From JBBQTU01 sp038213005 (lineage in GTDB: Bacteria; Planctomycetota; Phycisphaerae; Tepidisphaerales; Tepidisphaeraceae): a DNA stretch of 15,312 bases. The stretch covers positions 1-15,312 of the forward strand of contig JBBQTU010000086.1 in NCBI GenBank assembly GCA_038213005.1, in the 5' to 3' direction. This document shows positions 1-7,210 of this stretch, piece by piece. Below the pieces are notes generated by a model. That model saw nothing but the letters and a program-made list of their open reading frames with translations. It ran no database searches and was not told the DNA's origin. Position numbers and translations under genes: made by a program. Numbering within the stretch: the first letter of the stretch is position 1; every line of letters starts with the position of its first letter.

Positions 1-3000
1 TGCTCACCGACGGCGTGCCGGTCGAATACACAGACCCCAAGACCGGCGAAACCCGCGGCGGGCGTGCGAAGTTGATCGACTTCGACAACCCCGCCAACAA
101 CGACTTCCTCGTCGTGCGGCAACTGACGATCGCGAGTGGCACCGGCTTCCAGCCGGTGTTGAAGGGGAGTCAGCGGCTGGAAGCCGCAGCCACGCGCATC
201 CGGCCGGACCTGATCCTGTACGTCAACGGGCTGCCGCTGGTGGTGATCGAACTGAAGGACCCGGCGAACGCTGCGGCCGACCTGAACACGGCGATTGACC
301 AGTTCGGGCGCTACAAAGAAACCGCGCCGGACCTGTTCGTGCCGAACCTGCTGCTGGTGGTGAGCGACGGGCTGCTGACGCGGGTGGGGAGCATCACCAG
401 CGGCCAGCAACGCTTCACACCCTGGCGGCCGGCCAGCGGGGGCGAGCCGACGCTGGAAGCGCTGATCCGCGAATTGCTGGCGCCGGAGCCGCTGCTGGAC
501 TATCTGCGGTCGTGCGTGGCGTTTGAGGAGGACGAGCGGGGGAACATCGTCAAGAAGATCGCGGGCTATCACCAGTTCCGCGCGGTGCGCAAGACGCGGG
601 CCCGGGTGATCGCGGCGGTGAAACGTGGCACCGGCTTCCAGCCGGTGATGGCAGAAGGTCAGCGGCAGGATGCCGCTGCCACGGGAGGGACCACGGGAGG
701 GACTCAGCGGCAGGATGCCGCTGCCACGCTTCAGATTCGGCATGGCGCCTATCTTCCGCACTGGACGCGCGATGGCAGCATTTACGCCGTCACTTTCCGG
801 CTTGGTGATTCTCTCCCGCAATCCGTCGTACTTGCCTGGAAACAAGAGCGAGAAGCGATCGTCCAACGTTCCATCGAGATGAACAGGCCGCTTACCCCTG
901 ATGAAGAGCGACGAATCGAACATCTGTATTCGGAGAAAGTCGAAAGCTATCTCGATGCTGGCAGCGGCGAATGCTGGATGCGGCGTCCGGACATCGCCGA
1001 CCTCGTCGCCAATGCACTCAACCATTTTGAAGGGCAGCGGTATCGGCTGCTCGCGTGGTGCGTGATGCCAAACCATGTGCATGTGGTGTTCAAGCCCATG
1101 CCGGGGCATACGTTGGCGGGAATCACGCATTCATGGAAGTCGTTCACGAGCAATGAGGCCAATCGCCACCTCGCGCGGACGGGTGAGTTCTGGCAGAAAG
1201 AATCGTATGACCACTTGATCCGCGACGATGAGGATCTGGCGCATGCGGTCACATATGTGTTGAACAACCCGCGAGCGGCTAGGCTGGACGCGTGGAAATG
1301 GGTGGGTGGCACCGGCTTCCAGCCGGTGAGAGGGGAACAGCGGCAGGATGCCGCTACCACAGAAACTCAGCGGCAGGATGCCGCTGCCACAGAAACTCAG
1401 CGGCAGGATGCCGCTGCCGAAGAAATTAAGCGGCTGGATGCCACTGCCACAGAAACTCAGCGGCAGGATGCCACTGCCACAGATCAGCGGCTGGAAGCCG
1501 CTGCCACGGGACAAGGCGGGGTGGTGTGGCACACGCAGGGATCAGGCAAGAGCCTCACGATGCTGATGCTGGCCGGCACGCTGGTGCGGGCGGCGGAGAT
1601 GGCCAACCCGACGCTGGTGATCGTCACAGACCGCAACGACCTGGACGACCAACTCTTTGACACCTTCGCGATGGGCCGGGGATTGCTGCGGCAGGACCCC
1701 GTACAGGCCGACAGTCGCGAGCATCTGAAGAACCTGCTCGATCGCGCTAGCGGCGGCGTGGTCTTCACGACGATCCACAAGTTCACCGAGAGTCTCGAGA
1801 AGGACCCGGAAAAGCGGGCGATTAGCAAACGAGCGAACATCGTGGTGATGGCGGATGAAGCGCACCGCAGCCAGTACGGATTCGTGGACGGCGGCGCGAG
1901 ATGGATGCGGGATGCGCTGCCCAGCGCGACATTCGTGGGCTTCACTGGCACGCCGCTCATTAATAGCGATACGACGACGAAGGCCGTCTTCGGCGAGTAC
2001 GCCGATGTGTACGACATCCGGCAGGCGGTGGCGGACGGCGCGACGGTGCCGCTGTATTACGAGCCGAGGATCGTAAAGCTCACGATCGACGAGGCCGGCG
2101 CGAAAGAGGCCGAGCGCAAAATCGCCGAGGTGGCGAAGGCGGACGAGAACGGCGAGGAGACGAGCGAGAACATCCGCATCCCGGTGGAGCAGTTGTTCGG
2201 CGCGCCCGAGCGGTTGGAGCGCGTGGCGGTTTTTCTGGTGGAGCATTGGGAAAAGCGCCGGGAAGCGATGGAAGGAAAGGCGATGGCGGTCACGATGAGC
2301 CGCGACATCGCCGCCCGGTTGTATGACCAGATTGCCAAACTCCGCCCCGAGTGGGCAAACGATGACGACGACAAGGGCGCGATGAAGGTGATCATGACCA
2401 GCGGGCCGGATGATCCCGAGCACATGGCCCGGCACGTGCGGAGTAAGGCGCAGCGCAAGTCGCTGGCGGATCGATTCAAAGACCCGGCGGATGACTTTCG
2501 CCTGGCTATCGTGGTGGACATGTGGCTGACGGGCTTTGACGTACCGTGCGCGCACACGATGTACATCGACAAGCCGCTGGCCGGCCACAATTTGATGCAG
2601 GCGATCGCGCGGGTGAACCGCGTGTACGGCGAGAAGCCCGGCGGGCTGATCGTGGATTTGATCGGTCTGGCCGACCCACTGGCCGATGCGCTCAAGACCT
2701 ACGCGAACGCGATCGGCGAAGACGAAAAGCCGATCCAAGAGCTGCAGGACGAAGCGATACCGGCCATGTGGTCGGCATTCGAGCAACTGCAGGGATTCTT
2801 CCACGGTTTCGACTACGCGGCGGCACTAGACGCTGAGCCGAAGAGCGTGCTGCGGATCTATCTGGGTGCAATCAACCACGTGCTGGACGTCAATCAAGCG
2901 GTGGGTGAGGAGACCGGCTGGCTGCGGTTCCGCGGGATGGTCAAGCGACTTTCGACCGCGTTCGCGCTGGCGGTGCCGCGCGAGGAGACGAAGGAGATCG

Positions 3001-3758
3001 CGCCGCACCTGGCGTTCTTCCAGCGGATCGTGGCGATGATCCGCAAAAGCCTCGCCAACGACGCGGGACCTTCGACCGGCTCCGGCGGATCGTCCGACAT
3101 CGACGCGGCCGTTCGGCAGGTGATCGGCGGTGCGGTCGACGCGGGTGAGGTGATAGACCTGTTCGCTGCTGCGGGGCTGGACGCCGCACGCCTCGACATC
3201 CTTTCGGATGATTTTCTCCAGCGGGTCAGCGCGTTGGAGCAGAAGAACCTCGCGCTGGAGACGCTGCGGAAGCTGCTGACCGATCAGATCAAGATCAGCG
3301 AGCGGACGAACCTCGTGCAGGCGCAGAAGTTCCGCGAAGCGCTGGAGAAGGCGATGCTGGGCTACACGAACAAGCAGATCAGCACCGCCGAAATGATCGC
3401 GCGGCTTCTTGAACTGGCGAAATGGGTACGCGAGGCGAAGAAGCACGGTCAAGAGCTGGGACTCGATCAAGAAGAGACCGCCTTCTATGACGCCCTCGCC
3501 GAGAACGGCTCTGCCAAAGAGGTGATGAAGTCCGACACCCTCCGCCTGATGGCCCGCGAAATGGCAGAAACGGTCAAGCGGCTGCCCAAACTGGATTGGA
3601 CCCAGCGCGAATCTGTACGCGCCGACTTGCGCCGGCAGGTCCGCCGCCTCCTCGCCAGATATGGCTATCCCCCCGACCTCTCAGAAGACGCAACCCAACT
3701 CGTCCTGAAACAGGCCGAGTTGTCGGTCGGGAACGAAGAAATCCCCCCATCCCGATGA
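1..3758 (+). CDS. hsdR: Type I restriction enzyme R subunit (motor/nuclease), 5' end outside window, interrupted in frame by REP/RAYT insertions
   Basis: HsdR cuts DNA after ATP-driven translocation, in complex with HsdM and HsdS (neither is in the window). The frame is open from base 3, and residues before the GTG at 15 already match HsdR, so the true start lies left of the window. Numbering from GTG15: nuclease core D65 (RPD), E79-x-K81 and Q96xxxY100; helicase Walker A GSGKS with K512; DEAH starting at D614; FTGTP; and QAIARVNR near 862-869. The C-terminus (GYPPD...VLKQAE) is typical and ends at TGA 3756-3758. Two foreign in-frame blocks are seen: about 19 residues at 43-60 and about 294 residues at 205-498. 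Without them roughly 930 residues remain, which with the missing N-terminus fits the usual HsdR of about 1000. All core motifs survive. Whether the enzyme still works is unknown. Confidence 0.93.
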   Translation, partial: LTDGVPVEYTDPKTGETRGGRAKLIDFDNPANNDFLVVRQLTIASGTGFQPVLKGSQRLEAAATRIRPDLILYVNGLPLVVIELKDPANAAADLNTAIDQFGRYKETAPDLFVPNLLLVVSDGLLTRVGSITSGQQRFTPWRPASGGEPTLEALIRELLAPEPLLDYLRSCVAFEEDERGNIVKKIAGYHQFRAVRKTRARVIAAVKRGTGFQPVMAEGQRQDAAATGGTTGGTQRQDAAATLQIRHGAYLPHWTRDGSIYAVTFRLGDSLPQSVVLAWKQEREAIVQRSIEMNRPLTPDEERRIEHLYSEKVESYLDAGSGECWMRRPDIADLVANALNHFEGQRYRLLAWCVMPNHVHVVFKPMPGHTLAGITHSWKSFTSNEANRHLARTGEFWQKESYDHLIRDDEDLAHAVTYVLNNPRAARLDAWKWVGGTGFQPVRGEQRQDAATTETQRQDAAATETQRQDAAAEEIKRLDATATETQRQDATATDQRLEAAATGQGGVVWHTQGSGKSLTMLMLAGTLVRAAEMANPTLVIVTDRNDLDDQLFDTFAMGRGLLRQDPVQADSREHLKNLLDRASGGVVFTTIHKFTESLEKDPEKRAISKRANIVVMADEAHRSQYGFVDGGARWMRDALPSATFVGFTGTPLINSDTTTKAVFGEYADVYDIRQAVADGATVPLYYEPRIVKLTIDEAGAKEAERKIAEVAKADENGEETSENIRIPVEQLFGAPERLERVAVFLVEHWEKRREAMEGKAMAVTMSRDIAARLYDQIAKLRPEWANDDDDKGAMKVIMTSGPDDPEHMARHVRSKAQRKSLADRFKDPADDFRLAIVVDMWLTGFDVPCAHTMYIDKPLAGHNLMQAIARVNRVYGEKPGGLIVDLIGLADPLADALKTYANAIGEDEKPIQELQDEAIPAMWSAFEQLQGFFHGFDYAAALDAEPKSVLRIYLGAINHVLDVNQAVGEETGWLRFRGMVKRLSTAFALAVPREETKEIAPHLAFFQRIVAMIRKSLANDAGPSTGSGGSSDIDAAVRQVIGGAVDAGEVIDLFAAAGLDAARLDILSDDFLQRVSALEQKNLALETLRKLLTDQIKISERTNLVQAQKFREALEKAMLGYTNKQISTAEMIARLLELAKWVREAKKHGQELGLDQEETAFYDALAENGSAKEVMKSDTLRLMAREMAETVKRLPKLDWTQRESVRADLRRQVRRLLARYGYPPDLSEDATQLVLKQAELSVGNEEIPPSR
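136..193. repeat. REP-like hairpin pair inserted in frame in the HsdR nuclease domain
   Basis: Hairpin A (136-158) has the stem CACCGGCT / AGCCGGTG with a 3-base loop and a leading GTGG. Hairpin B (171-193) has the stem CAGCGGCT around GGA, with one mismatch, and ends in CCAC. A 12-base spacer separates them. The same two modules flank the RAYT insertion at 625-1507. Read as HsdR, the block gives GTGFQPV...QRLEAAAT between QLTIAS and RIRPD, a point where HsdR proteins normally have only a few residues before the catalytic PD motif. Confidence 0.85.
625..727. repeat. Left hairpin array of the RAYT element (modules A-B-B)
   Basis: Hairpin A lies at 625-647 and is identical to the copy at 136-158. 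B modules lie at 660-682 and 705-727, each with the perfect stem CAGCGGCA / TGCCGCTG around GGA and a CCAC tail. Between the two B modules an 11-base stretch, ACGGGAGGGAC, occurs twice with a 12-base period. The array is translated in the HsdR frame as TGFQPV, then QRQDAAAT twice. Confidence 0.85.
1306..1507. repeat. Right hairpin array of the RAYT element (A plus six B modules, 30-bp period)
   Basis: Hairpin A lies at 1306-1328. B modules start at 1338, 1368, 1398, 1428, 1458 and 1485, so the first five are spaced exactly 30 bases apart and the last 27. The joining bases are near-constant (AGAAACT type). Periods of 30 and 27 keep the HsdR frame, giving the decapeptide pattern QRQDAAATET. The module beginning 1428 and the one at 1458 carry stem mismatches, while the last one (1485-1507) is a perfect hairpin of the CAGCGGCT type. 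Confidence 0.88.
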
Positions 3759-3930
3759 ACTGTTGCCGCCCCGCATCCGTCGTTCACCCAAACCCACCAG
3801 CCCCAACCTGTTCGAGTTTCCGCCCTCTGCCGCGAAACTTGCGCATCTGACCCCCTCAATCGCGCGTAACTCCTTACCCCACAAGCTCCCGCGCCACCCC
3901 CCACCCCCTCCCGCGAAAACCTGCGCTTCT

Positions 3931-3985
3931 GCCCCTTCGTCGCTCCGTCCCTTCGTCCCTTCGTCCCCCCGCCCCTTCGTCGCTC
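3931..3985. repeat. Short direct repeats CCTTCGTC in a polypyrimidine tract
   Basis: Four copies of CCTTCGTC lie within 48 bases, and an outer pair of 15-base direct repeats is set 40 bases apart. The copies are irregularly spaced, so this looks like a decayed simple repeat. It differs from the hairpin modules in hsdR and has no internal dyad. Confidence 0.6.
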
Positions 3986-4064
3986 TCCGACCTTCTACTT
4001 TCCACTTTTCGCTGCTCCAGCATTGCCTGATATCGCCCCAGACCGTAAAACTCCCCCTCAACCC

Positions 4065-4070
4065 AAAGGA
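4065..4070 (+). promoter_or_regulatory. Shine-Dalgarno that sets the ettA start
   Basis: AAAGGA lies six bases before TTG 4077. The alternative in-frame TTG at 4023 would add 18 residues (PDIAPDRKTPPQ...) and has no comparable site upstream. Confidence 0.6.
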
Positions 4071-4076
4071 ATTGAA

Positions 4077-5762
4077 TTGGCTCAGACTGAATCCAACAAG
4101 ATCATTTACTCCATGGTCGGCGTGTCCAAGCTCTATGACCAGAAGGTCATCCTCAAGGACATCTACCTCTCCTACTTCTACGGCGCCAAGATCGGCGTTC
4201 TGGGGCTCAACGGCTCCGGTAAGTCCACCCTGCTCAAGATCCTCGCCGGCGTCGACACCACCTACGACGGCAAGTGCTCCATCCAGGCCGGCTACACCAT
4301 CGGCCACCTCCCCCAGGAACCCCTCGTTGACGAAGACCGCACCGTCCGCGAAGTCGTCCAGGAGGGTCTCAAACACGCCTACGACCTGGTGGACGAGTTC
4401 AACGCCATCTCCGACAAGTTCGCCGAGCCCATGGATGATGCCGCGATGAACAAGCTCCTGGAGAAGCAGGGAGACCTCCAGCAGAAGATCGACCACCTGG
4501 GCGCCTGGGACATGGATCATCAGCTCGAAATGGCGATGGACGCCCTGCGCTGCCCGCCGGATGATTCGCCCATAAAAACCCTCTCCGGCGGCGAGCGTCG
4601 CCGCGTGGCCCTCTGCCGCCTGCTGCTGCAGAAGCCCGACGTCCTGATCCTGGACGAGCCCACCAACCATCTGGACGCCGAGTCGGTTGCGTGGCTGGAG
4701 CAGCACCTGCAACGCTACGAAGGCACCGTCATCGCCGTCACCCACGACCGCTACTTCCTGGATAATGTGGCCGGGTGGATCCTGGAACTGGACCGCGGCC
4801 TGGGCATCCCCTGGAAGGGAAACTACACCTCCTGGCTACAGCAGAAGCACACCCGCCTGCAAATCGAAGAGAAGCAGGCCTCCAGCCGCCAGAAGGCCCT
4901 GGCCCACGAACTGGAATGGATCCGTCAGAACCCCCGCGCCCGCGCTGCCAAGAGCAAGGCCCGTATCGCCCGCTACGATGCCATGCTCGCCGAGGACCAG
5001 CGCGACAAGGAAACCCAGGTCGAGATTTTCATCCCCCCCGGCCCGCGCCTGGGCCAGAAGGTCATCGAAGCCCACCACGTCACCAAGAGCTACGGCGACC
5101 GCGAGCTCATGGAAGACATGAACTTCACCATCCCGCCCAACGCCATTGTCGGGATCATCGGCCCCAACGGCGCCGGCAAGACGACTCTCTTCCGCATGAT
5201 CACCGGCGAGGAAAAGCCCGACGAGGGCCAGATCGTCGTGGGCGATAGCGTGAAGCTCACCTATGTCGAGCAGAGCCGCGCCGACCTCGTCGCCGACGAG
5301 ACCGTCTGGCACGCCCTCTCCGGCGGCGCTGAGCGCATCAAGCTCGGTACTGTCGAGGTCAGCAGCCGCAGTTACGTCACACGCTTCGGCTTCAGCGGCA
5401 CCGACCAGCAGAAGCTCATCGGCAACCTCTCCGGCGGCGAGCGCAGTCGCGTCCACCTGGCCCGCATGCTCAGGAGCGGCGCCAATGTCATGCTGCTGGA
5501 CGAGCCGACCAACGATCTGGACATCAACACCATCCGCGCTGTGGAAGAGGCCGTGGAGAACTTCGCCGGCTGCGTGCTGGTGGTCAGCCACGACCGCTGG
5601 TTCCTGGACCGGATCGCGACTCACATCCTGGCCTTTGAAGGCGACAGCCAGGTGCGACTCTTTGAAGGCAACTTCACCGCCTACGAAGATGACCGGAAGA
5701 AGCGCCTCGGCGTCGACGCCGACCAGCCTCACCGGATCAAGTACCGCAAGCTGACCAAGTAG
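4077..5762 (+). CDS. ettA: ABC-F ATPase EttA (energy-dependent translational throttle)
   Basis: EttA is a soluble ribosome-bound ATPase that acts at the E site and gates the first steps of elongation according to the ATP/ADP ratio (known from E. coli). The 561-residue product matches that family along its length: first Walker A GLNGSGKS at about 43-50, LSGGE at 169-173 and DEPTNHLD at 193-200; the arm segment at about 97-155; a charged linker between the two ATPase halves at about 262-318; second Walker A GPNGAGKT at 362-369 with LSGGERSR and DEPTNDLD after it; and the C-terminal RIKYRKL typical of EttA. The TTG at 4077 gives MAQTESNKIIYSM, which aligns with the E. coli start (MAQFVYTM), and it has a good SD. 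There is no membrane part, as expected for ABC-F. The gene stands alone between a spacer and a gene relic. Confidence 0.95.
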   Translation: MAQTESNKIIYSMVGVSKLYDQKVILKDIYLSYFYGAKIGVLGLNGSGKSTLLKILAGVDTTYDGKCSIQAGYTIGHLPQEPLVDEDRTVREVVQEGLKHAYDLVDEFNAISDKFAEPMDDAAMNKLLEKQGDLQQKIDHLGAWDMDHQLEMAMDALRCPPDDSPIKTLSGGERRRVALCRLLLQKPDVLILDEPTNHLDAESVAWLEQHLQRYEGTVIAVTHDRYFLDNVAGWILELDRGLGIPWKGNYTSWLQQKHTRLQIEEKQASSRQKALAHELEWIRQNPRARAAKSKARIARYDAMLAEDQRDKETQVEIFIPPGPRLGQKVIEAHHVTKSYGDRELMEDMNFTIPPNAIVGIIGPNGAGKTTLFRMITGEEKPDEGQIVVGDSVKLTYVEQSRADLVADETVWHALSGGAERIKLGTVEVSSRSYVTRFGFSGTDQQKLIGNLSGGERSRVHLARMLRSGANVMLLDEPTNDLDINTIRAVEEAVENFAGCVLVVSHDRWFLDRIATHILAFEGDSQVRLFEGNFTAYEDDRKKRLGVDADQPHRIKYRKLTK

Positions 5763-5785
5763 AGACCAAAACCAGGGAGTCCACC

Positions 5786-6025
5786 ATGGCAATGACCACC
5801 CACCAGCGCATCCTGCGGATGGTCAGTCACCAGGAGGCCGCTCAGCTCCCTTACACCGCCGGCCTGACCAACTCATCTGGACTTCCGGCGCGCCAGCCTG
5901 CAGAATACCCGCCGCTGCCATGTAAGAGGCAGAACAGACCAGCCTGTGGAGGCGTAACAGTTCGGTCCGTGAGAGGCGTTTGGCCGGTATCAGCACATGG
6001 TGCAACTGCGAACCTACACACTTGA
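5786..6025 (+). pseudogene. N-terminal relic, probably of a uroporphyrinogen-decarboxylase/methyltransferase-like gene
   Basis: An SD (AGGGAG, 5774-5779) lies six bases before ATG 5786, so translation could start. The first 25 or so residues, MAMTTHQRILRMVSHQEAAQLPY, resemble the start of URO-D-superfamily proteins (pattern: ...RxxRMxxHxExDRxPxxD...). After about base 5860 the resemblance stops abruptly, and the rest (Pro/Arg-rich, ending at 6025) resembles nothing I know. The frame also overlaps the start of the kinase gene at 5997. I read this as the 5' stub of a deleted gene. It could instead be a small orphan protein; the family call rests on a short stretch. Confidence 0.4.
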
Positions 6026-7127
6026 CCGTCACACAGCGGAAGAGATCGCGCAACAGGCTCAGCAATGGGCCGATCGCAGCGATCTCACCGCGATCATGAA
6101 CACGATCCCGCAGGTCCTGCTTATCCTCAACGACCGGCGGCAGGTCGTCTTCGCGAACCGTACTGCGGTCGAGACGGCCGGAGCCGACTCCGCCGAGGCG
6201 CTCCTGGGCATGCGGCCGGGCGAACTACTGGAGTGCCACGAGGCCCGCGAAGGCCCCGGCGGCTGCGGATCAACCGAGGCCTGCCGTCAGTGCGGCGCCT
6301 TTCAAGCCCTGGCTGAGTGCGGCGCAGGGCATGCCGCCACCAACGAATGCCGGCTCATCCAGTTTCGGACCGGCCGAGCGATGCTCTTTCGCATCTCCAG
6401 CACGCCCTTCCAACTGGGCGAGGCCCGATACTGCATCCTGTCCCTGACCGACATGAGCGACGAGCATCGGCGACGCAACCTCGAACGCATCTTCTTCCAC
6501 GATCTGCTGAATATCGTCGGCGCCATGACCGGCTACGTCCAGTTGCTCGAGGATGCCGATCCGGCAGAGCGGCCCCAGCTCTCGCAGTCCATCCTGCGCC
6601 TGGGTGACAGCCTCGTCGAGGAAATCCACAGCCAGCAGGAACTGACGCTGGCCGAGAACGGCGAGTTAAGGGTGCGCCCGGCGCTGTGCTCCAGCCGCGA
6701 GATGCTCGAGGAAGTGGCGGCGGTCTATCGGAACCACCCATCCGCCAGCGGGAAGTTCATCTTCATCGGCGAGAGTTCGCCCGACGTGGCATTCACCACC
6801 GATCGGCGTCTGCTCGGCCGAGTCGTCGGCAACATGCTCAAGAACGCGCTGGAGGCGTCCAGCCCCGGCCAGCACGTCACGCTCGGCTGCGCCCTGGAAG
6901 GCTCGACCGTCGAGCTCTGGGCTCACAACAGTGCCGCCATGCCCCGCGAGGTGCAGTTGCAGATATTCCGCCGCGCGTTCTCCACGAAAGGGAGCGGACG
7001 CGGCTTGGGAACCTACAGCATGAGGCTGCTCTGCGAGCGTTACCTCAAGGGCGAGGTCTCGTTCAGCAGCGGGCTGGAAACAGGCACGACCTTCCATGTC
7101 CGTCTGCCGCTGGGCGAGTTGGCGTAG
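5997..7127 (+). CDS. PAS-domain sensor histidine kinase with a cysteine cluster
   Basis: This is a 376-residue signal-transduction kinase with no transmembrane segment, so it is presumably cytosolic. A PAS-like domain covers about residues 30-150 (NTIPQVLLILNDRRQVVFANRTA). Within it is a cysteine-rich loop, C80...GCG(90)STEACRQCG(99), possibly binding a metal or cofactor. The dimerisation/H-box is FFHDLLN with H168 as the phospho-acceptor. The ATPase domain has the N box NMLKNALEAS (N279, N283) and a final G box GSGRGLGTYS (332-341). The usual DxGxG of the first G box is replaced by HNSAAMP, a form I associate with a subfamily having the FSTKGxGRGxGTYS signature. An in-frame stop at 5970 limits the start to ATG 5997 or GTG 6000; no strong SD is seen. 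No response regulator lies nearby. The 3' end faces the GH4 gene. Confidence 0.85.
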   Translation: MVQLRTYTLDRHTAEEIAQQAQQWADRSDLTAIMNTIPQVLLILNDRRQVVFANRTAVETAGADSAEALLGMRPGELLECHEAREGPGGCGSTEACRQCGAFQALAECGAGHAATNECRLIQFRTGRAMLFRISSTPFQLGEARYCILSLTDMSDEHRRRNLERIFFHDLLNIVGAMTGYVQLLEDADPAERPQLSQSILRLGDSLVEEIHSQQELTLAENGELRVRPALCSSREMLEEVAAVYRNHPSASGKFIFIGESSPDVAFTTDRRLLGRVVGNMLKNALEASSPGQHVTLGCALEGSTVELWAHNSAAMPREVQLQIFRRAFSTKGSGRGLGTYSMRLLCERYLKGEVSFSSGLETGTTFHVRLPLGELA

Positions 7128-7210
7128 GTCGGGTGATCCGGCTTCACCGACTCCGGGCAGACAGCAGAGAACACCGACATCGCCCCTGTGTGCCACCTGT
7201 GCGGGTCGCC

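Larger units (their letters stand above)
625..1507 (+). mobile_element. REP-associated tyrosine transposase (RAYT) with flanking hairpin arrays, inserted in frame in hsdR
   Basis: This block lies between KIAGYHQFRAVRK...AAVK and GGVVWHTQGSGKS, two stretches nearly adjacent in ordinary HsdR. Its centre (about 735-1295) encodes a Y1/TnpA_REP-type HUH transposase: RHGAYLPHW...YAVTFRL near the start, HUH histidines H354 and H356 in MPNHVHVVF, probable nucleophile Y398 in QKESYDHLIRD, and a closing AVTYVLNNP helix. Such enzymes nick and join single-stranded DNA at REP hairpins; that activity is known for the family and not shown here. Hairpin module A opens both flanking arrays (625-647 and 1306-1328), followed by two B modules on the left and six on the right. 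No transposase start stands out; ATG648 is in frame but lies inside the repeat array, so translation as part of HsdR is the simplest reading. To the eye, the core is less GC-rich than hsdR. Confidence 0.85.
3759..4076. other. Spacer between hsdR and ettA, pyrimidine-rich with short direct repeats
   Basis: No convincing gene is seen on either strand; the open frames here are shadows favoured by the skewed base composition. The + strand is strongly C/T-rich from about 3880 to 4020. The octamer CCTTCGTC occurs four times (3934, 3950, 3958, 3974), and GCCCCTTCGTCGCTC is repeated at 3931-3945 and 3971-3985. No clear hairpin terminator for hsdR and no strong promoter for ettA was found by eye. Confidence 0.6.

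Noticed and set aside
1338..1507. Regular 30-bp repeats suggesting a CRISPR array
   Set aside because: The units are themselves 23-bp hairpins joined by near-constant 4- to 7-base links; there are no unique spacers and no cas genes.
625..1507. Intein in HsdR next to the P-loop, a favoured intein site
   Set aside because: No Cys/Ser at the first position, no terminal His-Asn with a nucleophile after it, and the content is clearly a RAYT with REP hairpins.
1542..2804. A 420-codon minus-strand frame within hsdR
   Set aside because: It lies opposite the helicase core and its His/Arg/Leu-rich product matches no family.
7131..7149. GGTGA...TCACC hairpin between the convergent kinase and GH4 genes as a terminator
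   Set aside because: Only a five-base stem with a seven-base loop and no T-run following on either strand; too weak to list.
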